DNA of 64,000 nucleotides, from positions 48,400 to 112,399 of the forward strand of contig JAEKNU010000008.1 in the NCBI GenBank assembly GCA_016838895.1, read 5' to 3'. Shown piece after piece: positions 57,291 to 64,000 of the stretch. This DNA is from Chloroflexota bacterium. GTDB taxonomy: Bacteria > Chloroflexota > Anaerolineae > Anaerolineales > Anaerolineaceae. The number at the start of each line of letters is the position of its first letter. Position 1 is the first letter of the stretch. The notes under the pieces were generated by a model. It was not told the DNA's origin and did no database searches. It worked only from the letters and a program-made list of their open reading frames with translations. The position numbers and the translations under genes are program-made.

Positions 57291-57635
57291 CTATTCGTCA
57301 AAATATTCAATCTTTTGACGTTGTATCTGTTTCCGTTTCTTCTTTTCTTGCTTTCGTTCTTCTGCCAATTCTTCCCGATCATCATCAAGAGCGGGTAATT
57401 CAGAAGAAGGCTTAGTATTTTTCTTCTCTTTTTTACTAATTACAGGGCGTATAGGAACTTGAATACAATCTTCTTCTTCATCCGAACTAGTGTCACAGAT
57501 TTGAAGTTTTACAGGCTGGATTGATGTGACTTTTAATAATTCTTCACAGGAATCACAGGTAATGATTTGTCCAACTCTTACACTGTAAGTAATGTAAATT
57601 GCATCATCACAGGTTGGACAGCGCATGATCGCCAT
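57291..57635 (-). CDS. LysW-like zinc-ribbon protein with charged C-terminal extension
   Basis: A 114-residue protein. Residues 1-57 match the small carrier protein LysW in layout: zinc knuckles CPTC (C6, C9) and CDSC (C27, C30), a VGQIITC strand, ELLKVTSIQPVKLQI, then an acidic DEEED at the place where LysW ends in its EDWGE tail. Instead of stopping, it continues for ~57 Lys/Glu-rich residues (KKEKKNTKPSSE, EERKQEKKKRKQIQRQ) and ends YFDE. LysW carries lysine or arginine precursors on its terminal Glu; no lys or arg biosynthesis genes are nearby, so this role is not established. Confidence 0.65.
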   Translation of the reverse strand: MAIMRCPTCDDAIYITYSVRVGQIITCDSCEELLKVTSIQPVKLQICDTSSDEEEDCIQVPIRPVISKKEKKNTKPSSELPALDDDREELAEERKQEKKKRKQIQRQKIEYFDE

Positions 57636-57759
57636 TTTTACTTTTTACTCCTACTCATTCACAATAAAAGGGTTGCTACTATCAAAAATTTTACAAAGAA
57701 CTTGTTCAAATGTTGTGCCAATCTTGTATCATTTACGTGTAATATTCCGTGCTTTCATG

Positions 57760-57788
57760 TTGAATTTTACACAATTATGCAGTATATT
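57760..57788 (+). promoter_or_regulatory. Sigma-70-type promoter of the atypical response regulator gene
   Basis: TTGAAT (57760-57765) and TATATT (57783-57788) have a 17-base spacer. The predicted start near 57795 gives a ~47-base leader with no clear Shine-Dalgarno sequence. Confidence 0.65.
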
Positions 57789-57841
57789 AACTATTATTAT
57801 ATACATCAATTACCCCCTTTCGTATATTGAGAACTTTTTCC

Positions 57842-58525
57842 ATGCAAGCCTTACTTTATTCCCCATTTCCTGATGAACAGAGCATCTTGCATACCGTATT
57901 ATCTCAAGCCGGTTACGCTGTACGTATCGCACTCGATTTGGTGCAGCCTATCAAAAATTGGCCGGAATTTCCCGCAGATTTATTACTGGTTTGCATACCA
58001 AATAATGAAGTAGATCCCGGAAAAATTATTCGTGCATTCAGGGCACAATCTCTTGTTAATTTTATTGTCATTATTGAAAATGAAGCAGAAGATTTGATGA
58101 TCCACTTATATGAAGAAGGTGCTGATTATGTCGTAGCCAGACCATACAGTGCAAGGTTGCTGTTGGTTAAAATCCGTGCCCTGGCTCGCCGAACTGCTGG
58201 CGTGCCATTTTTCAGCCTGCCCATTATCGCTGCAAGCGGTCTGGAACTCGATCCAGCTGCTAGGGTTATCATCAATGAAAATGGCGAATATATCCATCTT
58301 ACTCAATTGGAATTTCGTATGATCTACACCTTAATGACCCATGCCGGACAGATTATCCCCACTAACAATATTGTTGAGCATGTTTGGGGATACAGCGGAG
58401 AAGGAAATCGTGATTTAGTACGGGGGTTGGTAAAAAGGTTAAGATCCAAAATTGAATCTGATACAGGCAATCCAAAATATATTATTACTGAACCTGGCAT
58501 AGGATATTACTTTCCCAGAGCATAA
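57842..58525 (+). CDS. OmpR-type regulator with degenerate receiver
   Basis: A 227-residue DNA-binding regulator. The receiver-like N-terminus (1-115) keeps the fold but has lost its chemistry: the phospho-Asp position reads Cys51 (ADLLLVCIP), the conserved Ser/Thr reads Glu79 (VIIEN), and the conserved Lys is Arg100 (VVARPYS). The C-terminal winged helix is intact (HLTQLEFRMIYTLMTHAG, VRGLVKRLRSKIE, EPGIGYYFPR). It may sense something other than phosphorylation. No histidine kinase lies beside it. The start at 57842 gives the usual short N-terminus. Confidence 0.85.
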   Translation: MQALLYSPFPDEQSILHTVLSQAGYAVRIALDLVQPIKNWPEFPADLLLVCIPNNEVDPGKIIRAFRAQSLVNFIVIIENEAEDLMIHLYEEGADYVVARPYSARLLLVKIRALARRTAGVPFFSLPIIAASGLELDPAARVIINENGEYIHLTQLEFRMIYTLMTHAGQIIPTNNIVEHVWGYSGEGNRDLVRGLVKRLRSKIESDTGNPKYIITEPGIGYYFPRA

Positions 58526-58620
58526 CATTAATACTTCTTATATATTTTTCCCGTACAATATAGACATTCGCTTTATGTTTAGATTTATTTACATTCAAAT
58601 GCAATTGAAGGAATATTGTT

Positions 58621-59052
58621 ATGATAAAAAAGAATTCAAATTTACTACTGGTTGGCTTTTTAATATTGGCTTTGTTAATCAGTTGTGCTCCTGTAGCTCC
58701 GGCAGTCGAGGATGTAGCAGTTGAGCAGATCGCCGCCGATTTACCATATCATGTCACGGTAAATCAAACCTATGACGCCATGCAGACAGGCGATGTTTTT
58801 GTCCTGGATGTGCGCGAACAATCCGAATATGATGAAGGTCATATCCCCAACGTAAATCTGATCCCCATGATGGAAGTGCAAAACCGCCTGGATGAAATCC
58901 CAAAAGATCAGGAAGTAATTGTTACATGCCGTACTGGTAATCGCAGTTTACAGGTTGCGGATTACCTGGTCGGTTTAGGATATGAAAATATCCACAATAT
59001 GGATGGTGGCATTGTTCAATGGCAGCAGGCAGGTTTACCGGTAGAAAAATAA
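58621..59052 (+). CDS. Rhodanese-like lipoprotein
   Basis: A 143-residue exported lipoprotein: signal peptide ending ALLISC (Cys near 21), then a single rhodanese domain with FVLDVREQSEYDEGHIPNV and the active-site loop CRTGNR (catalytic Cys near 101). It may handle sulfane sulfur or thiol chemistry outside the cytoplasmic membrane. GAAGGA precedes the ATG. The epimerase-like gene follows 27 bases downstream on the same strand. Confidence 0.92.
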   Translation: MIKKNSNLLLVGFLILALLISCAPVAPAVEDVAVEQIAADLPYHVTVNQTYDAMQTGDVFVLDVREQSEYDEGHIPNVNLIPMMEVQNRLDEIPKDQEVIVTCRTGNRSLQVADYLVGLGYENIHNMDGGIVQWQQAGLPVEK

Positions 59053-59079
59053 TTGCATACTCACATAAGGAGTCATCAT

Positions 59080-60069
59080 ATGAAGGCTTTATTTATCGGA
59101 GGTACCGGTATTCTCAGCTCCGCCAGCGCAGCACGCGCTGTGGAAAAAGGATTTGAAATAACCATGCTCAATCGTGGAAAATCCTTGCGGAAGCCACCTA
59201 CACAGGCGAAAATCTTGCAGGCTGATATTAATGATACACAAGCTGTGCAGGCAGTTTTGGGAGATCAGCATTTTGATGTAGTTGTAGATTGGATTGCATA
59301 TACACCCGAACATGTCCAGCGTGATCTGAATATGTTTGCTGGTAAAACCGGACAATACATTTTTATTAGTTCGGCTTCAGCCTATCAAACACCGCCTTCA
59401 AATATACCCTTCCGTGAATCAACTCCGCTGCAGAATCCGTTCTGGGAATATTCACGCAATAAAATTGCCTGTGAAGAATTGTTGATTAACGAGTACCGTA
59501 AAAACAAATTTCCCTTCACTGTCGTACGCCCATCGCACACCTATGATCGTTTTGTAGTCCCCGCCGAAGGCAACTACACTGTCCTGGACCGTATGCTAAA
59601 AGGCAAACCCATTATGGTGCATGGCGATGGCACATCAATCTGGACGTTAACACACAATACCGATTTCGCTAAAGGATTTGTCGGTCTGATGGGCAATTCT
59701 CATGCTATCGGCGAGACATTTCACATTACTTCGGATGAATGGTTGACATGGAATCAGATATACAAGATCCTCGGCAAAACGCTGGGGGTTGATCCGCAAT
59801 TAGTGCATGTACCTTCAGAGCTAATCGCTGCCTACCACTTTGAAATTGGTTCTAGTTTACTGGGCGACAAAGCCCATACAGCCATTTTTGATAACAGCAA
59901 GATCAAGCAGGTTGTGCCCGAGTTCAGCGCTAATGTGCCATTTTCTCTGGGTGCCCGCGAGATTGTTGAATGGCATATGGCAGATACCTCACGTCAAATT
60001 ATTGATACAGATTTTGACGCCCTGTCTGATCAAGTTATTAGCAATTATTTAAAAGCCTGGCCTAGTTAA
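59080..60069 (+). CDS. NAD-dependent epimerase/dehydratase-family protein (extended SDR)
   Basis: A 329-residue Rossmann-fold protein. The nucleotide loop is GGTGILSSASA at the N-terminus, then DINDTQAVQAVLG. The catalytic Tyr-x3-Lys is YSRNKIACEELL near residue 127, preceded by SSASAYQT. It resembles the chloroplast RNA-binding/isoflavone-reductase-like branch more than sugar-nucleotide epimerases. The start at 59080 has AGGAG 7 bases upstream. The substrate is unknown. Confidence 0.88.
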   Translation: MKALFIGGTGILSSASAARAVEKGFEITMLNRGKSLRKPPTQAKILQADINDTQAVQAVLGDQHFDVVVDWIAYTPEHVQRDLNMFAGKTGQYIFISSASAYQTPPSNIPFRESTPLQNPFWEYSRNKIACEELLINEYRKNKFPFTVVRPSHTYDRFVVPAEGNYTVLDRMLKGKPIMVHGDGTSIWTLTHNTDFAKGFVGLMGNSHAIGETFHITSDEWLTWNQIYKILGKTLGVDPQLVHVPSELIAAYHFEIGSSLLGDKAHTAIFDNSKIKQVVPEFSANVPFSLGAREIVEWHMADTSRQIIDTDFDALSDQVISNYLKAWPS

Positions 60070-60083
60070 AGAATATAAAATAG

Positions 60084-60119
60084 AAAACAGGCTCAGGTAT
60101 TCAAGCCTGAGCCTGTTTT
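60084..60119. terminator. Bidirectional intrinsic terminator
   Basis: A perfect 14-bp stem (AAAACAGGCTCAGG / CCTGAGCCTGTTTT) with an 8-base loop lies 14 bases after the epimerase-like stop and before the sigma-factor operon. Confidence 0.9.
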
Positions 60120-60202
60120 GATATCGTTTGGGGTTATCAAATTTTGTAAACACAACCTGCCCTGCAACTTTCCGAACATTTTCCTGTACTACAATATAGA
60201 TT

Positions 60203-60766
60203 ATGTTAGAAATTTCTGATCAAAACCTGGTAATGCGCACATTGACAGGTGAAACGCACGCATACAGCGACCTGGTACAGCGTTATCAAGGTTCTGTGTT
60301 CAATATCTGCTACCGGCTGCTCGGCGAACGTCGTGAAGCCGAAGACTTAACACAGGAAGCATTTATCCGGGCCTATCAACGCCTGCAAACCTTTGATACT
60401 CAACGCGAATTTGGCCCCTGGATGCGGCGATTGACCGTAAACCTGTGCTACAACCAATTGCAAAAAAGACGTTTCGAGGAAATGCCATTGGAAGAAGAGA
60501 CTACGCTCAATATGTGGCAAATACCACGCGAAACAAATCAGCCGGAAAAAGTCTTCTTACAGGCTGAACGACATAGCTCGCTAAGAGCAGCATTGCTGGA
60601 ACTCAACACCCAATATCGCGTGGTGATTGAATTGCGTCATTTTCATGATTTGAGCTACGAAGAAATTTCTACAGAACTCAACCTTCCGATTAACACTGTC
60701 AAGAGCCATATTTTTCGGGCAAGAAAGCAATTGGCACAAATTTTAGTAAATGCGAGTGAAACATGA
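60203..60766 (+). CDS. ECF-type RNA polymerase sigma factor
   Basis: A 187-residue ECF sigma factor: region 2 (residues ~15-80) with YSDLVQRYQGSVFNICYRLL, EAEDLTQEAFIRAYQRL and FGPWMRRLTVNLCYN, and region 4 (~125-180) with RVVIELRHFHDLSYEEIS and INTVKSHIFRARKQLA. It overlaps the anti-sigma gene by 4 bases. No Shine-Dalgarno sequence precedes the ATG, and a TACAAT box lies only 7 bases upstream of it, so the message may be leaderless. Confidence 0.95.
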   Translation: MLEISDQNLVMRTLTGETHAYSDLVQRYQGSVFNICYRLLGERREAEDLTQEAFIRAYQRLQTFDTQREFGPWMRRLTVNLCYNQLQKRRFEEMPLEEETTLNMWQIPRETNQPEKVFLQAERHSSLRAALLELNTQYRVVIELRHFHDLSYEEISTELNLPINTVKSHIFRARKQLAQILVNASET

Positions 60767-61401
60767 CGGGTACGATGGAAAATATATTTCAAAATGCGCA
60801 TCTTACAGACGATGCCCTTAATTTATATTTGGATCGATTTCTTGACCCCGAAGAAATTTCGGTTGTCGAGCAGCATCTTTCTACCTGTACTGAGTGTTCA
60901 AAACAACTGTCAGCGCTGCAAACCGTCTTCACTGCTTTGAATATGTTGCCAGATATGGATATGGAACGCGACATTAGCACCTCGGTGATATCAGCGATTA
61001 CGCCCCCGCTGCAATTACCCAACCAGTTAAAATGGGGCGTATTCGCTCAAGCTGCAATTGCCCTGACAGTGATCATTATCACAGCTCCAATTTATTTGAA
61101 TTTCCAGTCGGCCCGGCTATTACAAACATGGCTTCGCAATTTTAACGAGTTTGTACCACAAAACTGGTTGGAGCTTACAATATCGTGGGCACATAATATA
61201 TTTTCCTGGCAAATCGACTATACTGCCTGGCTGCCTGCTTTACCCAAATTACCCAGTATAGATTTCGCCCACATACCCCTTTGGCCCTTATTTTTGGTAG
61301 CTGTCGTGCTTTTCGTATTTGGAAATGGACTTTTACTGCGCAGGCTCTCTATCCACTCTTCTCTCAATAATCACAAGACACAACTTAAACCCGGAGGCTG
61401 A
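60763..61401 (+). CDS. Zinc-finger anti-sigma factor, membrane-bound
   Basis: A 212-residue protein. The N-terminal cytoplasmic anti-sigma domain has the zinc motif H-x3-C-x2-C in EQHLSTCTEC near residues 38-46 and an LNLYLDRFL helix. Two hydrophobic segments (~residues 88-105, and ~165-190 in FAHIPLWPLFLVAVVLFVFG) anchor it. It should hold the sigma factor inactive until an envelope signal arrives. It overlaps the sigma gene by 4 bases, which keeps the two in fixed ratio. Confidence 0.92.
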   Translation: MTGTMENIFQNAHLTDDALNLYLDRFLDPEEISVVEQHLSTCTECSKQLSALQTVFTALNMLPDMDMERDISTSVISAITPPLQLPNQLKWGVFAQAAIALTVIIITAPIYLNFQSARLLQTWLRNFNEFVPQNWLELTISWAHNIFSWQIDYTAWLPALPKLPSIDFAHIPLWPLFLVAVVLFVFGNGLLLRRLSIHSSLNNHKTQLKPGG

Positions 61402-61402
61402 A

Positions 61403-61903
61403 ATGCTCGAAACATTTGGAATGCTGCTTTTATTGATCCTTACCGTTATTTGTCTGATTGCTCTATTTTTAGCTATTGGGGCGCTCTTCCCTCGTCGAAC
61501 AAACCTGGTCTATCAAGCACTTGAGCAAATGCCTCAGCGCGCTTTACTACTCGGATTGATCAACACCCTGTTCGTCACCGCCCTCACCCTGGGATTTGGT
61601 GCATTGGCCGAGACAACTGGCCTTGAATTTCTCCTTCTGCTACCTCTCATATTGCTGATCATTTTTGCCATTGCTCTTGCCTTTGGTCTGACAAGTGTTG
61701 CGCAAATGATAGGTGTGCGCCTTAACTCCGATTTGAGCATAAATCGCCGTAATATGTTTGGCTCACTCACCATGATAGTAGGCTGTCTGACCCCTTACAT
61801 TGGCTGGTTTGGTCTCTTTATTTATGTTTCCCTACTCGGCATGGGTAGTGTTATCTTGAGTTTCTTCCGCAAGGATCAATCCGAAAAAACACAGGGTGAA
61901 TAA
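61403..61903 (+). CDS. Four-helix membrane protein of the sigma-factor operon
   Basis: A 166-residue membrane protein of about four or five helices (MLLLLILTVICLIALFLAIG, LINTLFVTALTLGFGAL, LLLLPLILLIIFAIALAFGL, MFGSLTMIVGCLTPYIGWFG). It has no catalytic motif I recognise. The start at 61403 is set by GGAGG 5 bases upstream and lies 1 base after the anti-sigma stop. A longer frame would overlap the anti-sigma gene. It is probably part of the envelope response controlled by the sigma factor. Confidence 0.8.
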   Translation: MLETFGMLLLLILTVICLIALFLAIGALFPRRTNLVYQALEQMPQRALLLGLINTLFVTALTLGFGALAETTGLEFLLLLPLILLIIFAIALAFGLTSVAQMIGVRLNSDLSINRRNMFGSLTMIVGCLTPYIGWFGLFIYVSLLGMGSVILSFFRKDQSEKTQGE

Positions 61904-61961
61904 CGCCGACCTGATATAAATCTTTCAAATAAAACAAGAAATCTATCCACAAGGAATAAAC

Positions 61962-62768
61962 ATGACAGCAAACTCACAGACGTTTGTTTCTGCGCGCGCG
62001 CCAAAATGGTGGAGATGGTTAATCGGATTCGGTACAGCCTGGGGACTGCTCCTGACCTTTGTAGCATCCTTTATCGAGCCTACACCAGAAAACCTGACCC
62101 TCACGGCTGCGATCTGGTTCTCTGGGTTCTATACCATCGTATTGGGCCTGACCCGGCGCTGGTGGCTGCCCCGTCTGACAAAGCATCCCCTGCGCAATGC
62201 TGTATTACTGGGCGCATTCAATGCAGCCGTGATCGAAACCATATTTTTAATTTTCGAGTACATATTCGGGGCAGAGGGTGTAGCCGCTCACCCCAATCTA
62301 ATCGTCGATCTGATCATGACCATGCCCTGGTATATCATGATGTGTTTTACTTTCGTAAAGGTGCAAAATCGCTGGCGCTTTCCTACTGCAACAGTGCTTT
62401 TCCTGGGTGGCATATACGAAATAGGCGCTGATGGCATCGTCGGGCAGTTCATGGGTATCCTGTCTGGCGACAATACGCTCTTTACTATAGAATACTGGTT
62501 AATGATGGCCTTTATGTATTTATGGGCTTTTATCGCTGTTTACAGTTCAATGCTGCTGCCATCAGCCTGGTTGATTGCCAAAATTCCACCTCGTTCAAAA
62601 CCGAGCGGATCTGGATTTTGGTCAGCGCTCAAACCACTGCTGTGGATATTTCCATTTACAATTTATCTTTTTATATTGTTTTTTATCATCATGGTTTTAT
62701 CAAAAAATAACTGCTTTCAAACAGGTGAACATCCACATTACATACAATTTCATTTGAGGATACAATGA
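61962..62768 (+). CDS. Polytopic membrane protein A of the sigma-factor operon
   Basis: A 268-residue protein with about seven helices. A conserved-looking acidic pair lies in LFLGGIYEIGADGIVGQF near residues 148-165, inside the membrane; this resembles a segment of the next protein (FGLYEAYITKIL). AAGGA lies about 6 bases before the ATG. It overlaps the next gene by 4 bases. I do not recognise the family. Confidence 0.75.
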   Translation: MTANSQTFVSARAPKWWRWLIGFGTAWGLLLTFVASFIEPTPENLTLTAAIWFSGFYTIVLGLTRRWWLPRLTKHPLRNAVLLGAFNAAVIETIFLIFEYIFGAEGVAAHPNLIVDLIMTMPWYIMMCFTFVKVQNRWRFPTATVLFLGGIYEIGADGIVGQFMGILSGDNTLFTIEYWLMMAFMYLWAFIAVYSSMLLPSAWLIAKIPPRSKPSGSGFWSALKPLLWIFPFTIYLFILFFIIMVLSKNNCFQTGEHPHYIQFHLRIQ

Positions 62769-63784
62769 ACTCACATATTCCCCGTATTCATAAATATCTC
62801 TTTTGGTTAACACTGGGCCTGATCTCTACCTTCTTTGCCGAAGTCATCAGCAGCGCTGATTTGTTTCCCTTTTTTCATACGTGGGGTATTTTCCTCATCG
62901 TTCCATCATATTTGCTGCATACAGTGGTTCTGACAACGCTTATTTTCCGTTTTGGTCGCCCAACCCTGCCAGTTCTCTATTTTACCGGAACAATCTTTGG
63001 TCTTTATGAAGCATATATAACCAAAATTCTCTGGAATCCCATTGGAGAAGATATTATCAAACTCGGAGAGGTCGCTGTTTTCGAAGTCCTGGTGCTTGTG
63101 TTTTTTTGGCATGCCTGGATGTCCTTTATCGTCCCTCTCCTTGTTTCCGAAAAATGGTTGACAGGATCTACCGATATTCGCTCCAATTTACAGCGCCCCA
63201 TACAGAAACTACTTACTGGTCATCGCGGCTGGATATTCCTGGCAATCGGCGGCGGCTTTTTTGTTAGTATTCAAGCACCCTCAGTATCTGATGCATTGTT
63301 ATCCACAGCAGGTTCTGCGCTTGTTTTGGGTTTCTCGGGTTGGCTTTGGCAGCGTTTAACCCGTAATCGTCAAAACACGATTGAAGATTTGTTGCCCAAT
63401 CGACGTGAACTATTTTTCTTGCTGACTTTATTGATCGGATTCTATATCTGGACTGGATTCTACCTGCGTCCGGAAGCATATCCACCTTTGATGGGGCACG
63501 TTATCATTTGGATTTTATATACTCTTTGTATACTGTTTTTGATCATAGCTTTAAAAGCCTCGCGTTCCCAAATTAATGACACAATAATAGTTTCATCGAT
63601 ACCACTTCCTTCACGCTTTCTTTGGCTGAAGTATCTGTTAGTTTATGTCCTGACGCTTATCATTGCCATTACGATTCTCAAGCCTCTATCGGGCCTGATC
63701 GGATTAATTGGCTGGTTTGGCGTTGGGATATTAGGGTTAATCTCACTCATTTGGATGCTGCGGTCAATGAAATTACCTTCTTAA
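62765..63784 (+). CDS. Polytopic membrane protein B of the sigma-factor operon
   Basis: A 339-residue protein with about ten helices. It has FTGTIFGLYEAYITKILW near residues 75-92, a membrane-embedded Glu, and SVLVFFWHAW-type segments (EVLVLVFFWHAWMSF). It overlaps the previous gene by 4 bases (ATGA), so the two are translationally coupled and may form a complex. It is the last gene of the operon; an AT-rich inverted repeat follows at 63833-63874. Function unknown. Confidence 0.75.
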   Translation: MNSHIPRIHKYLFWLTLGLISTFFAEVISSADLFPFFHTWGIFLIVPSYLLHTVVLTTLIFRFGRPTLPVLYFTGTIFGLYEAYITKILWNPIGEDIIKLGEVAVFEVLVLVFFWHAWMSFIVPLLVSEKWLTGSTDIRSNLQRPIQKLLTGHRGWIFLAIGGGFFVSIQAPSVSDALLSTAGSALVLGFSGWLWQRLTRNRQNTIEDLLPNRRELFFLLTLLIGFYIWTGFYLRPEAYPPLMGHVIIWILYTLCILFLIIALKASRSQINDTIIVSSIPLPSRFLWLKYLLVYVLTLIIAITILKPLSGLIGLIGWFGVGILGLISLIWMLRSMKLPS

Positions 63785-63806
63785 ACGCGTATCCTTCAAA
63801 AAAATA

Positions 63807-63824
63807 ATCAGGAACACTCCTGAT
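63807..63824 (+). repeat. Short hairpin after the sigma-factor operon
   Basis: The arms ATCAGGA and TCCTGAT have a 4-base loop, 23 bases after the last stop. No T-run follows. It may stabilise the mRNA 3' end or act with the next inverted repeat as a terminator. Confidence 0.5.
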
Positions 63825-63832
63825 CACATCAT

Positions 63833-63874
63833 AATGATTTTGATATTCATAAATTTCACAATATCAAAATCATT
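63833..63874. repeat. Perfect 15-bp AT-rich inverted repeat
   Basis: AATGATTTTGATATT and AATATCAAAATCATT flank 12 bases. It is the last structured element before the window edge. The remaining ~125 bases show no gene. Confidence 0.75.
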
Positions 63875-64000
63875 TCAGCAATATTGGTAAAATAAACAAT
63901 CAAGTATTGAATGCCTCAATACCAAAATTAAGTATCATCTCAATAAAACGGGGTAGAGCTAAGATTTAGGAAAAGACCAACCCAAATTAATTTGAGAAGC

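Noticed and set aside
1..64000. Mobile elements, prophage, CRISPR arrays, toxin-antitoxin or defence systems
   Set aside because: No transposase, integrase, Cas, restriction or toxin motif and no spaced direct repeats were seen in any frame.

Overview
The window (about 43% GC by eye) looks like part of a chromosome of an anaerobic, heterotrophic bacterium, most likely a Chloroflexota member of the Anaerolineae type. This placement is inferred from gene content: a complete 14-gene complex I operon, an alpha-beta fused glycyl-tRNA synthetase, lipoproteins with Thr/Pro-rich linkers and SH3-like tails, a roadblock-fused response regulator and a LysW-like zinc ribbon. No phylogeny was run. I saw no insertion sequence, phage, integron or CRISPR array. 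The window is mostly dense housekeeping DNA.

Layout. 1-4400: a truncated YcgN-type cysteine-cluster gene, a GNAT acetyltransferase, two small membrane proteins, a secreted protein and a quinate-dehydrogenase-like protein. 4543-18804 (minus): nuoA to nuoN in canonical order, tightly overlapped, with a candidate -10 box upstream and an intrinsic terminator after nuoN. 18992-22615 (minus): dnaG-rpoD. 22777-24213 (plus): beta-propeller/SH3 lipoprotein. 24308-31203 (minus): glmU, CBS/CorC protein, cdd, recO, glyQS, preceded by tRNA-Gln(TTG). 31535-34648 (minus): peptide-binding lipoprotein plus a receiver-roadblock protein. 34787-40863 (minus): an oligopeptide/dipeptide ABC importer, with a consensus promoter before oppD, an internal promoter before its binding protein and a strong intercistronic hairpin before oppB. 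41175-45021 (minus): maf, lipoprotein PBP2, rsgA. 45197-48529 (plus): xpt-guaA and a Gly-rich membrane protein. 48610-50867 (minus): flavodoxin, CoA-binding protein and ychF, then tRNA-Leu(CAA) divergently on plus.

51089-63784 is the most accessory part. It holds a membrane/GNAT-like chimera behind an apparent attenuator, a 31-residue microprotein with its own consensus promoter and ribosome-binding site, two tandem TPR-GGDEF diguanylate cyclases, an HD hydrolase, a DMT exporter, a LysW-like zinc ribbon with a charged tail, an OmpR-type regulator whose receiver has lost its phosphorylation residues, a rhodanese lipoprotein, an NAD-epimerase-like protein, and an ECF sigma / zinc anti-sigma operon that ends in three polytopic membrane proteins of unknown function.

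How it fits together: NADH-driven proton pumping, peptide uptake, purine salvage (xpt-guaA), envelope synthesis (glmU, PBP2) and core replication, transcription and translation (dnaG, rpoD, glyQS, rsgA, ychF) sit beside c-di-GMP and envelope-stress signalling genes. Starts were adjusted wherever a Shine-Dalgarno sequence and family length pointed to an internal codon. All functions are inferred from motifs visible in the translated sequence; no database search was possible.
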